A DNA stretch of 27,724 nt, taken from NCBI RefSeq assembly GCF_000003605.2, contig NW_003105615.1:1640-29363 (forward strand), given 5' to 3'. This stretch comes from Saccoglossus kowalevskii (lineage: Eukaryota > Hemichordata > Enteropneusta > Harrimaniidae). The position numbers and the translations under genes are program-made. Below, in pieces: positions 8,901 through 20,590 of the stretch; within the stretch, counting starts at the first letter, position 1; every line of letters starts with the position of its first letter. The notes under the pieces were generated by a model. That model did not search any database and was not told where the DNA came from. It saw only the letters and a list, made by a program, of their open reading frames with translations.

Positions 8901-11844
8901 AAGATTTTAATTGTATAACTGAGCTCCATATACACAGTCAATTTGTTTTGTTTCTATTATGACGAGTCTTTGCTAATATTTTTTTTTTAAATAGTTGCAG
9001 CAATGCACTCCCTCCTGACGAATATAAACACAAATGCAAAGGCATACTTCGAGAAGAAGTTGGGAAACTCGCCGCCGTCAGCGTGGAAATTGCAGATGCT
9101 ATAGCGTCGAGGCTGGAAAAAATGAACATCACAAGACTATATATGGCGACACCGGAATACGAGCATGTATGTATGTTTCTGACTGTGTATTTACATACAC
9201 ATAGGATAGTTTCCTCATATGTTTACATAATGACGAGTTTAAGGAGTCAATGTCACTACACGATGATTAAAATAGTGGTTACATGTCATAGGTTGTTATT
9301 AGTTAGTTGTTCAGTTATTATAATGATTATAATGGTGAATTCTTGGACCTAATATAGTTAGTCTTGTACAATATGTCAGCTGCACCAACTAATGCCGGCT
9401 GTTAAATAAATGCTGTTCATATAAACACTACAACAATAATGTATATAATGAATTAACTAGCAATCCGTGAGTCATTGCCCTAAGGACTTACATACCGACC
9501 AAACACAAAAATATTGTGGAGTTTGACGCTAGAAATCGACGGGTTATCAGGCATTGTCATAAATTAATCTTCTGAATTTAGGGGAAAAATAAAATCACGT
9601 TGTTAAAAATGTTGATTCGAGTGTGTACTAATAATTGTAGTAATGTGTAAGATTGAATGTGGATAGTACAATACATTATCAGTTATGTGAACCTATATAG
9701 ACAATATAATTACAGGTGCTTATCAACGATTTGAAAAAGCGATTTCCTGGAACGAAATCAGCAAGTGATATAATATTGGACGAAAAATACAAAAAGGACA
9801 ATTATGTGTATTCGCTGGTAGATCAATTAATTTGTCAGAGTAAGTACCATTGTTATTACCTTTATGTTTGCAGTAGCAAAATGTAGTAAAAAGTAAGATA
9901 GTAAAAAGAATGTAGGTAAGATATTTTGTTAAAATAAACCGTGCCAGTTTTAATTTCAATACAATCTGCAGCTGTATTTTCAGCCAATCGAATTTGATTT
10001 GACAATTTATGCGCACAATGGTAGTTTATAAATTTGGAATATACTTAGAGACCACAACGTTGCGACTAATGATCGATACCAGACGTTGCATCTTGACTTG
10101 ATATATGCTGTAATTTCATTATTTTATTAACATCTCGAATGTAATGAGTAAAAGCACATATACTAACCAATAGATGGAGAGAAACTACACCTGTACATGT
10201 ATATGTGTATACATGTATACAAATCGATTTTAAAGTTAGATCTTTAAAATAATTTGATTAAACCACTGTACTATATATATATATTATATTTTCCACATCA
10301 TTAGTGTTTTGACAATGAAAATTTAAACAAATTGATTTTTCAAACAACTAAATTGTTATACAATAAACGGAAAGGTGTGAAGTATAGAATACAGCTACAC
10401 TAGTTGCGAATTACAATGACAATCTAATGTTGGAATTATATGCTTCACTCGAGCGTGAAAGCTGGGGAGCTGACACTTTAGTTTTTGCAAGGCATAACAT
10501 GGTATATAGATATGCGTCGAACATACAGATGCATTTTTTACACAAATGATTGGACAGATATTCTTAGCCCAAGCAAACACCAGTTCTTTGATTCGAATAT
10601 AGAAGTGAGTTTCCAATTACATAACCTGACCAGCTGAACCCTTGTTTTTAAATACCATGATTTTATTTGAATAACATAATTCTATTCAACAGCTTCCATC
10701 CAATTGAATGTCGCTACATTTGTATATGTTTCTAAGAGGGATATTCGTGACATGTTACCATAAACAAATTGTTTGTTGTAATTAATGTTAGGTTAGTCAC
10801 AATGTGCCGCAAAATTGACTGGAGAACAAGCTTTTGCGCGTTATTTATCCCAGAGCAGAGTCGTACTCACTGTCCTTCCTTATGATTCAGTTTAATCATT
10901 GTTCAATACGAGCTAATGCGTTATGCGTGAGATTAAACGTAAAAACAGGACAAACAAAAAATATAGCATCGTAGTGGCGTCAAAACTTTTCGTTGAAGTC
11001 GACAAACGCGGAATTATTTTTCCACGCTTCTATGGTGTAATACACATTTTATGATTGTCAACTTAGATGAAGTAGGGATATCTCAATGCCATGTTCCTTT
11101 CTGAAAGATAGACATTTCGACATTTAACAATAAATGTAATCATTTCGTTTTTTGTAGCAAACGTAACGTAGCATTAATCGATATTTCGCCTTGAAAGAAA
11201 CATTACCTATTATCCACTGGTCTGCTGTATTGTGCATAAACTCCAACTTAGATCATTCAAAATATAAAGATAATTACATCGTTGATTTATTAGACTTTGC
11301 ACCTTGGGATAAAGTGTAGAAGGTACCTTCCCACCATCTGTACCACTTTTGTATTTGCAACATCTCTAGCTGCAAATGTGTGCATCGTCATGTATTTATT
11401 AGGAACTTCGAGCTAAGTTAGATGATCTACCAGACTTTCTTACACACTATCTGGGTGAATCATTTAGTTAAAATTTATCGGTATAAGGTCGCCTGAGGGC
11501 CACCGCAAATTAACCAACAACAAATAATCTGTGCACGTTATTTTCAGACTAATTGTCACTTGACTAATTACCATTGTATCTGGGTGGTATTTCATATACG
11601 CATGCAAATATGTCAATGGTTCATGATTAAAAGTACTGAAGAGTTTGGCATACTATATTTTTATTGAACGTTTGTTTTTTCTGTATTATTTCCCACAGGG
11701 TCTGACTACTTCATCAGAAGTCGTTTTTCTGTATGGGCCAAGTTTGTGCTGTTCTTTCGTGAGAAGGACAACAAAACCTCAGTAGACATGTGGGATCTTC
11801 CTGGATATCCAGAGTCTGTAAAGCACCTTAATATTATGCAGTAG
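5919..11844 (+). CDS. O-fucosyltransferase-like protein, copy 1 (5 exons, 443 aa)
   Basis: Exons 5919-6014, 8096-8889, 8995-9166, 9716-9839 and 11699-11844, all with GT-AG introns of phases 0, 2, 0, 1. Residues 4-20 are hydrophobic behind a Lys, which suggests a type II signal anchor; a variable stem follows (33-84). From residue 85 the layout follows GDP-fucose protein O-fucosyltransferases. The nucleotide-sugar-fold start is YGCGPCEQY (92-100), with Q-N-R-S-I-V and PFHN, where the family has a Gly-rich, Asn-Gln turn then LNRT and PP[FW]. The H-x-R motif is HWRN (289-292), whose Arg contacts the donor in the family. LYMATPEYEH (345-354) and SDYFIRSRFSVW (397-408) match the late Rossmann segments. 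Several N-glycosylation sequons (NRS, NETF, NIT) fit a secretory-pathway enzyme. Acceptor substrate is unknown. The start codon is supported by the matching MKY start in copy 2. Which O-FucT subfamily it belongs to is unsure. Confidence 0.78.
6015..8095. other. intron 1 of copy 1
   Basis: 2,081 bp, phase 0, donor CGG|GTAAGT and acceptor TTTTAG|CAA. It holds a short (TTGTG)n run at about 6564-6586. No embedded gene or recognisable transposon is seen. The matching intron of copy 2 is only 511 bp. Confidence 0.7.
6564..6586. repeat. (TTGTG)n microsatellite
   Basis: About four to five TTGTG units, with a further partial run at 6540-6551. Confidence 0.8.
9167..9715. other. intron 3 of copy 1
   Basis: 549 bp, phase 0, donor CAT|GTATGT and acceptor TTACAG|GTG. 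Nothing else is recognised inside it. Confidence 0.7.
9840..11698. other. intron 4 of copy 1
   Basis: 1,859 bp, phase 1, donor CAGA|GTAAGT and acceptor CCCACAG|GG. It contains one copy of the dispersed repeat (about 10865-11416). The same intron in copy 2 is 268 bp and lacks it, so insertion explains part of the length difference. Confidence 0.7.
10865..11416 (+). repeat. diverged dispersed repeat, copy a
   Basis: Aligns by eye, in the same orientation, with 26600-27045. The best blocks are 11043-11090 against 26721-26768 (about 39 of 48 bases identical), the AAACGTAAA-containing block near 10930-10955 against 26645-26670, and the AATATAAA(G/A)ATAATT block near 11260-11290 against 26955-26985. 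No coding capacity is conserved between the copies, so a non-autonomous or long-dead element is likely. True ends were not determined. Confidence 0.5.
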
Positions 11845-11868
11845 TAAAGCATGGTGATGAAATGCACC

Positions 11869-11874
11869 AATAAA
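11869..11874 (+). promoter_or_regulatory. candidate polyadenylation signal of copy 1 (proximal)
   Basis: AATAAA, 24 nt after the TAG stop. If used, the 3' UTR would be very short. A second AATAAA lies at 12277-12282. Confidence 0.4.
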
Positions 11875-12276
11875 ACGTGAACAGGGGCCCGAGTAACACA
11901 TTCCTTGTAAACAGTTTACACTAGAAGTATTTTCACTATTGTAATTTTAGATGGAGGACAATCACTTGGCGTATTCTCTTCCATATATTTATATCCAGTT
12001 GGTAACTATAGTAGAAGTGGGAATATACAAGCTGTGAAACATATAACTATTCAGACTGATTTGTATGATAGACTTGATTATTTTACCTTCTCTCGTTAAA
12101 TATACATTTACAAATTGAGTATGTTTGTGTTTATTGAGTTTTTGTATGTGGAAGATGACCGTCAAATTTATTTCATTAAGTTTAACCTCAAATTTAATTT
12201 AATTAATTGAATATTATATTTGTAGAATATTTACCAATTAATGGTTTTCTATAATAATATGTATATTTGTGGTAAC

Positions 12277-12282
12277 AATAAA
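12277..12282 (+). promoter_or_regulatory. candidate polyadenylation signal of copy 1 (distal)
   Basis: AATAAA about 430 nt after the stop. It would give a 3' UTR closer in length to that inferred for copy 2. Confidence 0.35.
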
Positions 12283-14068
12283 CAGTAACATCAACAAAGT
12301 ACACGTCAACAATCGATGAATCCCAATCTATACTGTCTAAAAGAGGATTATCGGTCACATTGCATTTTGTCAGCGGTTCTATTAAGACAAGTTAGTAGAA
12401 TACGGTTTCAATGGAGACCATTCATTCGCATAAGTGGCATTCAAAGATTAAAATCGTGACATTCTCTTTTACAGCCATTAATGAGACTTCTCATTCCTTG
12501 CCGTTTAACTACAGTTTTGTAACCCACTGTTTGTTAAACATTGCCAAAAATGTATTCAGATTCCAACAACATAATTTTACCATCTTTTGTCAAATGGTTC
12601 TAGATATGATGTTATTTTTTGTCCTTGAAAAAAAAAAATATTTTTCACATTACCACAAAAGCGGGGCCAGTTGTTTATTTTTTTGGTTGTTGATGTAAGA
12701 ACATTCAAAATTATTATAAAGTCATGTTTAGTATCAGCGATGTTAATCATGCGATGGGTGTTTAACATGGGTGTTGACTTACAACATACATATATCTATA
12801 AGATTGGTTTTTCAAATTAATATAACGTGTAATTTATTAATGGTCTCAGATATATTTTTTGTGTTATACACACATCTGAATAACTCGTCATATTAATCTG
12901 CGTATGCAAATACATATATGTGAACTCATCATTTAAAGAGAGCAATGACGTATATGCTTATATGAAACCATGTGCAATATATAATAATATATAAATAATG
13001 TCATAACAATGTGAGTAATGGTTACTGAAGACTGTTGAAGCTTTCATCAACAGTTTAGATGAACACGTATATTACCTAGAATTTTAATACATGTTTAAAA
13101 TCATCAAATTGGACTTTACTCGATAACAGGCGAAGCAATTAGTAGAAGCAATTTTTCCAATAAGTACGAGATGAACTGGTGTATGTTCAAAACTATAATA
13201 TGCAGAACACGAATAATGTTAATGTATAACAATTGCATGAATATTGAATAAAAAAATCTTGTTTTGTTTATTAGTGATGATGTTTTGGATATTGTAATTT
13301 TATCTACATTCTTTGTTTGGTTATATTAGCTGTGTCACAATACGAACTAGGTTATAATTTTAATTCTCTCTCGTTCAATATGTCATTGTCTTTGTTATAA
13401 CATTTCTTCTAGAAAATGTTTAAGACTGCTCTGAACAACTTTTAAACGTACATATATTCCTTTCATGTTTGATTTTCACATGTTAGCCCAATGAAAAGAT
13501 ATTTAGCATGCTATCTATTTAGTTTAAGAGCGAATTGTGGTAAGGAACAACATCAAAAGTTCAATGTTGGACAAAAAAATTATTTCCTTTAGTTCCCCCC
13601 CCCACCCCCACTGAAACTTAATTGATAAATATTGATCATGGCGTCAGACTACATTCACCATTAAATACAAATTGATAAGCGGACAGTAGTAAGGCATAGC
13701 AGTTGGTTCCTAGGTTACATATTTACATTCGGACCAAACCATTTTTTTTATTATTTTCTGTTATTTTTGTTCATGATTGGGTAGAAAAAAAAATACGAAC
13801 TGCAAATATTTGTTTGACTTCATTAAAAAATAAAATCTTTTTTATAGGATGGAAACTTTTTGAGGTCAGTAAAAGCAAATAAATTTTGTATCCGACATCG
13901 ATCTTTTGACGTCGTCCCTAAGTAATTTGTAGAATGATATATATCTGACACAATAACGAGTTTATGAGAGTATCATATGATACACTATCTGTAGTATGAG
14001 GTACAACTCTGTACTGTCACTTTTAATTTTAAGAATATCCGGCGAATTAACCAGTTGGATTATGAGGT
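12283..14068. other. intergenic, no gene seen
   Basis: AT-rich spacer between the two paralogous genes. It contains a small inverted repeat (ACTGTTGA / TCAACAGT at about 13026-13049) and a C-rich run at about 13595-13610. Its short open frames look random, with low-complexity Phe/Lys/Asn composition. Confidence 0.5.
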
Positions 14069-14212
14069 NNNNNNNNNNNNNNNNNNNNNNNNNNNNNNNN
14101 NNNNNNNNNNNNNNNNNNNNNNNNNNNNNNNNNNNNNNNNNNNNNNNNNNNNNNNNNNNNNNNNNNNNNNNNNNNNNNNNNNNNNNNNNNNNNNNNNNNN
14201 NNNNNNNNNNNN
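14069..14212. other. assembly gap (144 N)
   Basis: A run of 144 unknown bases. Flanking sequence on both sides is ordinary AT-rich spacer. Open frames crossing the gap are artefacts. Confidence 0.99.
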
Positions 14213-15169
14213 CAATACTGCCTAGTTTATGAAAGCAGTATGACAAATTACCTACATGATGTACATCTGACTATTGTGGCTTCATGTCAAGTAAATATGT
14301 TGAACTACCCATTTATCACTGTTGTTTTTCAGTATATTGCTCCTGTGTACATTATCTGAATTGTTTGCCTTGGTGAGCTATGTTAGTACACCTAAATTTG
14401 GTCAGGGTTAATTCAATGACGTCACTTTACCTATATTAAATATATTAAAAAAATCCATGATATTAATATTATGCGAATGGGAGGAAAATGGTAAGGTACA
14501 GCGACTGAACACTTAGTGATTTAAAAGTCCTGAGCAGAAAGTTATATTTGTCACTTAGCACTAGGTAGATTTTAATCTATATAGACAATTTCCGTGGTCA
14601 GAGACGGCTGTTGTAACCAAATGCTTCAAGCTGCATGAAGGGATGATTAAACTGCATAAATAACACTATTCAGTGAAAGCTGTGTGCGTAGACCATGGCG
14701 TGCAAATTAATTGTGCTTTCAAACAGATAAAATCGGCTCGTCTGTAGAATAACACATGTTTATCGGTATGTTTTTTTTTATCATTGGGGGTGCATATCAC
14801 ACCGCAGTCAAACATGTCTTATCAGTATAGACAGCTTATTTAACAAAGAAAGTGCTGTTGCTGGATTTCAAGTCCAAAATTATATCCAACGGCAAAGGAT
14901 AAAATAAATGACCTACTATACAATACAATACAATACAATACAATACAATACAGTACAATACAGTACAATACAAAACATAGTATATGTATATTTCACTCCT
15001 ACTGAACTAGGTATTTAAAAAGAATTGACAATATTACGTTGATAGATATATAGTTATTACCTTGTCTCCTATCTACTAGTGGAATATTCCGAAGGCGTGT
15101 TACTTAATATGTTTGCCGGTTCACGCTGAACAGAACTGCTTCGTTACGTTGTCGGAATTTATTTCAGAA
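14213..15169. other. upstream flank of copy 2
   Basis: No gene seen. It contains the (CAATA)n array and presumably the promoter and 5' UTR of the gene starting at 15170, though no clear core promoter element can be assigned. Confidence 0.4.
14917..14974. repeat. (CAATA)n microsatellite
   Basis: About eleven pentamer units, mostly CAATA, with two CAGTA variants near the 3' end. Confidence 0.9.
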
Positions 15170-18100
15170 ATGAAGTATCCAGTGATTTTTTCTGTCACAT
15201 GTTCCTTTTTCGCTTTCGTTGTTTATGTGACAAACACAAGTAATATGTTTTTCACACAACTGGACATAAAGAAGGTAAGGATGTTTAGTATTTTATATAC
15301 TCAATATAGTTATCTATGTACTGAATATTTTGGCTCGAGCATTTTTATATCCTGAGATTCATGAGAATAAAGCTGTATCTCCTTCATCTAGTTTTAAATT
15401 TGAATTAGCTAGATTTTAACTTTATCTTTTTCACCGGTTTCCCATACCCTTACAGCAATATACTACTCTCTACAAGTTATAGGGTGTATAATTTGCAACG
15501 CCTTTCCAAGTAGAATTTATACATGTTTCTTTACTCAAAATTATTAAAGCAAATGTATTGTAAAGAACGTGTATCCTTAATAATCAAATGTTTGTTTATA
15601 ATTATATTGATATTGTGGTAAAATACTATGGCACTGCCATTCACACGTGAATATTGCAAAAGCTCGTAACTATATATAAATACTATATGTGCTATTTAAT
15701 CTATGATTATTTATAATATGACAATAATGAATGCTTGTGATGTTGTTGTTTTTTAATGTTTGAATCATTTCTGAATATGGATTAGGCTGCTCACCCAATA
15801 AAGGATACTATTGTGCCTCAATTCAAAGACACTGTGATCCATGACACGTACGAAACAGCTGATCAATACATCGAGACCAACGTACAGCAGAATGAGTTGG
15901 TTGTAACATCTACAGCTGAACCCGTGCACGAAAATGCATTACAAGAACGAAATACTACTGCAATTAATCACAGTGAAGGCAAACATGTAACAACAAAATC
16001 ATCAACAGCTAAAGCTACACAACATATATCCAAGCGTTATTTGTTTCCTCTTATATTCTACGGTTGTGGACCTTGTGAACAGTACTCGTTTTTTGTAAGT
16101 GGTATTATAAATGCTATTACTCAGAACCGTTCAATAGTAACTATACCCTTCCATAATAACCATTTGCAAAATGTATCTGTAAAACGCAGTTTTAATGAAA
16201 CATTCAACTACTCAAAACTTCGCCAAATTGTTGGAATGGCCACCATTGATGAATTCATTGATGTATGCGGCACAGATTTTACTCCAAAGAATGTGCTGAT
16301 TGGACCTAATGGGTATCCGGCTACAGAGGAATTACGCACAAGTAGATTGCATTATTACGAAAGATGGACAACGATGATGAAACGCTACATTCCAAAAATT
16401 AATCTACCAACGATTGAAGCAGTAAAGGAATATCAAGAGAATTTGTCCGGGAATTCATTGCAGGTATCACATAGAGTCAAGTGTTTATTCTTTTTAACTT
16501 CTATGGCATTCTATGTAGATTATAAGGGTCCGCAATATAATGATATCATGATACAAATAAGCAAACACTTGGTCAGAGCTTCCTATGTTCAACAACTAGT
16601 AGATAACGCTATCCAGCAGATATCAGGTGGACAGCCTTATGCAGCACTTCACTGGAGGAATAGATCTGCTGAATAGTAAGTATAGTTGTTCATGCATTAA
16701 ATACATTTGTTTAAAAATGACATGTAGTGACGATTTCGAGATGCGATGAAATTGAAGATCAGCCGCAATTATGTTGTTTATAATCAATGAAAAGCTCACT
16801 GCACAATATAGAGTGTGGGTAATCTCTGTATATTAAAACAACAGACTGTAATAATTATAATACAACGTCATATTTTGTGTATCCTACTAAGGCGTAAATT
16901 CCTGTATTTTGTTTCAATGATTTACAATGTTTGTACTTAACAGTCATGCATGATTATTCGCTGTTTCCTGCATACTCAAACTATGCGTATATGTTCAATC
17001 AATATATTACATAGGGGTCAATTACTAGTTTATCACTTCGATTATATAATATAATTTTGAATGTTTATTTCTTTAGTTGTAGTAATGCATTACCTCCAGA
17101 GAAATTTAAAAGCCATTGCCAAGGCCACTTTCGAGAGCAAGTAGAAAAACTTGCCTCGCTCAGTGGTGAAATTGCAGATGCTATAGCAACGCAGATTGAA
17201 AAGATGAACTTTACTACGCTTTATATTGCCACACCGGAGTACGAGCACGTAAGCATCATTTTTATGTTTTCTATATATTATAAACAATCATATGAACAAG
17301 GTGTAAACTATATAATATAGATTTGGACGTTTGAATGGTTTTAATAATCACGTTATTAAATAGAAAAACTATCTGCATGAATATATTACAATTAGTATTA
17401 CATGTAAGAAAAAATGATATGTTTATTATATAATACAATCATACAGGTAATAAGTACATGTAACATTCCCAACAATGTGAGCATCATGCGTGATTTAGAC
17501 TGAGTGACACTAAATCTGGGATTAAAAATTATGTATTCTTTAAACACTTGATTGTGTGTAAAATCAACAGACGCCGAAACGCAACACCCACCGTCAATAA
17601 TATAATCTGGGTTCGATCATAACATTTGTACAGTTACATAGACAATACGCATATAGACAATACAGACAATATAGACAATACGCATATAATAAATGTCACA
17701 TGAAGACAAACTCTTCACCATCATCGTCACCACCACTAGTACCCTCCCTCAAGAATATAAACATTTAACTTGTAGGCTAACTGTCCGACCTAAGCTATGT
17801 GTGTAGAAAACACCCAGATGTCATTGAACTCAAACTAGAGTTGGAGAACTATATATGTGATGTCCACTGTCTAGATGCAATTTTCTTTCGAGAAGTTTTC
17901 ATCACAAAATTATTATTCGAGTTCCTTTTCACAGTTTATATCTAGTCTTTAGCTGCGCCCACGCCAATTGATTTTAGGGAAATATAACTGGAGTTAGTTG
18001 TCGCTGGACCCATCGGGTGACCGATATTATTGGCGCCCGGTTGTGCGATTTTTCCTACATAGGGCTTAGTGGTTTGTATTGGATTTGTGTACGATATTCA

Positions 18101-18913
18101 GAGATGAGTTGTTTATTTTGTTTTGTTTTATTGGGTTTTGATATAATGACGGATTGGAAAACTTAATTGTTTATCACCGACCTCCATTATCATTTATGTA
18201 TACATTGTGTACATACATTGTACTAAAGTTGACACTTGATATTATGGAAGAATTTTAAGCACAAAACAAATTCAGCAGAGGGAGGATGGGACTTTAATTG
18301 TAGTGTATTTTGCATTTCACGCAATTCGACTACACGCGAAATATAATTTATTACGGATATAATTGTTTCTAGGCTCTCATCAACGATTTGAAGAAACGGT
18401 TTCCTGCTACGAAATCATCGAGTGATATCATATTGGACGAAAAATACAAAAAGGACAATTATGTTTATTCTTTGGTTGATCAACTCATTTGCCAGAGTAA
18501 GTATTGTGTTGTTTTTATGAACGCTGACAGGACCAGGTGTAATTGAATTCTAGATACAATTCTGAAATAAAAACTGTGGGTGTTTTTATCTATTGAAAGC
18601 TATATTGATTTAAGATGCACACTTGTATTTCTACATTATAAACCTATTTATTTCAACCATTATTCTGATTATAGAAACTGTTCTATAGTAACAATGTGAT
18701 ACAATGCGTTTGATTTTCTGATTGCGTAAAGTAATTAGTGACTTATCATTCTATTGTTCTGCAGGATCTGATTACTTCATCCGAAGTCGTTTTTCTGTAT
18801 GGGCTAAGTTTGTGCAGTTTTTTCGCGATAAGCAAAACAAAATCACTGTAGATATGTGGGATTTACCTGGGTATCCGATGTCCGTCAAATCGCTTTCTAT
18901 TATGCAAAAGTGA
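15170..18913 (+). CDS. O-fucosyltransferase-like protein, copy 2 (5 exons, 479 aa)
   Basis: Exons 15170-15274, 15786-16675, 17077-17248, 18373-18496 and 18765-18913, with the same intron phases (0, 2, 0, 1) as copy 1. MKY plus a hydrophobic stretch (4-20) forms the likely membrane anchor. The stem (36-119) is longer and Thr/Ser/Asn-rich and does not align with copy 1. The domain starts at residue 120 (YLFPLI). The YGCGPCEQY variant is kept (127-135), the HWRN motif is at 324-327, and SDYFIRSRFSVW lies in the last exon. Exon 4 differs from copy 1 at only 3 of 41 residues. All splice sites are canonical and no stop or frameshift is seen, so the gene looks functional. The in-frame TTG-initiated extension upstream (15113) is not supported, because copy 1 also starts at MKY. 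Donor is presumed to be GDP-fucose; acceptor is unknown. Confidence 0.78.
15275..15785. other. intron 1 of copy 2
   Basis: 511 bp, phase 0, donor AAG|GTAAGG and acceptor GATTAG|GCT. Nothing else is recognised. Confidence 0.7.
16676..17076. other. intron 2 of copy 2
   Basis: 401 bp, phase 2, donor TA|GTAAGT and acceptor TTTAG|T. The corresponding intron of copy 1 (8890-8994) is 105 bp. No internal feature seen. Confidence 0.7.
17249..18372. other. intron 3 of copy 2
   Basis: 1,124 bp, phase 0, donor CAC|GTAAGC and acceptor TTCTAG|GCT. It contains a small minisatellite (17637-17689) and a less AT-rich segment around 17950-18070. No gene seen. Confidence 0.7.
17637..17689. repeat. TAGACAATA minisatellite
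   Basis: Four consecutive [TC]AGACAATA units, the first and last followed by CGCATA, so a nonamer core with a variable linker. Confidence 0.7.
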
Positions 18914-19211
18914 CATGTTGCCTGAATACAATTACATCTTAAATTCTAGTTCAGATATATTTATTGAATTGCCTTGCATCATCACTATTGTCAAAGCCTA
19001 TATATATACAATAGCTCTGACAATTTTATTGGTGTACTTATATACAATTGAAGCTACAAAATCACAAGTGTGTGTGTTTAATGCCACCGTTAACAATATG
19101 TAATAATTTTGTTTATTATGATTGTGAAGTTTTCACACAATGAATATGAGAATATTGTTAGTTAATCATTTATAGTATATATTCAAACGCAATGACACCT
19201 AATTCTATGAT

Positions 19212-19217
19212 AATAAA
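19212..19217 (+). promoter_or_regulatory. candidate polyadenylation signal of copy 2
   Basis: AATAAA about 300 nt after the TGA stop, followed by a GT/T-rich stretch (GTTTGTGTTTGC) typical of downstream elements. Confidence 0.5.
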
Positions 19218-19239
19218 GTTTGTGTTTGCTATTTCAAAT

Positions 19240-20380
19240 TTTGCACACATACATTTGAATTTCAAAGAATAACAAATACGTTACAAATTAGTGAACTGAC
19301 AATTGTGATAAATTACAAATTTTGTTCACGTATACTTATAATGTGCCTCCCAATCTTTGTTACTGTAACATAAATAGATACAATGTGCGAACGTTTTAAA
19401 CATTCAATATTTTTTTACATTGATTCACCATTGTTATTTTCTTTAGTGTCGGCTTTTCACTACAACAAAAAATCAAACACATTCCATACTGCGAAGCAGC
19501 AAGTTAAACCGACAAGGAGATTTTGAGGAGTGTATTTGATTGCTAAAAAATATGTTACCAGTGCTTCCTATAATTAAACAACAACTTGAATATATCTATC
19601 TATATATATATATACAACATATGGGTAACTAATTAAAATACACAGTGAAATTATACAGATTGTATCGGGGCAACACCTACTGTCACACAAAAAATATACT
19701 AAATTTCAAAGTTATCGTTTGACTACAAGAATTTATGTCAGGTTGAAAAGTGTGATCATAATCAAATGGTTTCTAAACAAACGCAATGTATACACGAGAC
19801 AAGTGACACAAGTTACGTTTATGCCAGATAAAATAGTTTATGTAAAAGAGTGTTATGATATTTTCTTAAGTGGGTGATTCATGACATCACCTAGAATATA
19901 TGATATTGTACGTTTATGGTTGGAGTCACAGCTTCAGGGATATTATATTTTACAGATCGTTGATACGATTTATTGGGTTGCAGTTGAGTGGATTAATTGT
20001 GTCAGTTTTGAGCTTTTTATCAATAGGAGCTTTCCCATCCAGACGAGATTATTTATGTAAGATCGTTATTAAATTATTAGTCATGTTTTAGCAGCTGACT
20101 CCAGTCCGAGCATTTTATAGTTGTTGTTTCAATCGAAATTAATTTGTTTCTTTCTCCTTATTTAAAGATAAATGCCTTTATTAATAAATCAGAGTGTAAA
20201 TCTTTGGTGAATGTCGTTTGTGTGATGTGGCATTAATTCGGCGTTATATGTATGTTCTGTTAAGCACAAATTCGGCGAGAGTTTGATGATCAAGAGGGTT
20301 CAGGGTCTGACACAATTATCACTGAAAATGCAAGCCAAAACAATCGCATTGAGGTCAGGGTCACCTGGTGCAGAAATAAT
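19240..20380. other. intergenic, no gene seen
   Basis: AT-rich sequence with a short TATA-rich run at about 19594-19614. A 63-codon open frame at 19900-20091 has no coding hallmark. Confidence 0.5.
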
Positions 20381-20381
20381 A

Positions 20382-20590
20382 ATTAACAATTGACACATAC
20401 AATCCCTGCGCAACTGCAAACCCAAGCACTCAGGATCACTCTCTGAATCTAAATTAACAACTAAGTGAAATTCTGACACACATAATCCCTACAATAGCTA
20501 ATTCCAACCAAGCTCATCTAAGGCTATATTAATTAACAATTTAGTCACAATTTCACAAATATAATTCCCTCAATTTCAAATCCCATGAAT
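20382..20590. repeat. degenerate tandem repeat, about 70-80 bp unit
   Basis: Three imperfect units begin with AATTAACAA(T/C)T, at about 20382, 20451 and 20530. Each continues through a CACA-rich segment to an AATCCCT- or ATTCCCT-like block. Divergence is high and no function is apparent. Confidence 0.45.

Noticed and set aside
13962..14246. Open frames spanning the N gap
   Set aside because: They exist only because unknown bases cannot contain stops.
15113..15169. N-terminal extension of copy 2 upstream of ATG 15170
   Set aside because: It begins with TTG and has no counterpart in copy 1, which also starts MKY followed by a hydrophobic stretch.
17600..17630. GGGTTCGATCAT string resembling a tRNA B box
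   Set aside because: No matching A box, acceptor stem or cloverleaf can be drawn around it.
19900..20091. 63-codon hydrophobic open frame
   Set aside because: AT-rich random translation gives similar Phe/Ile/Leu content, and there is no splice, start or homology support.
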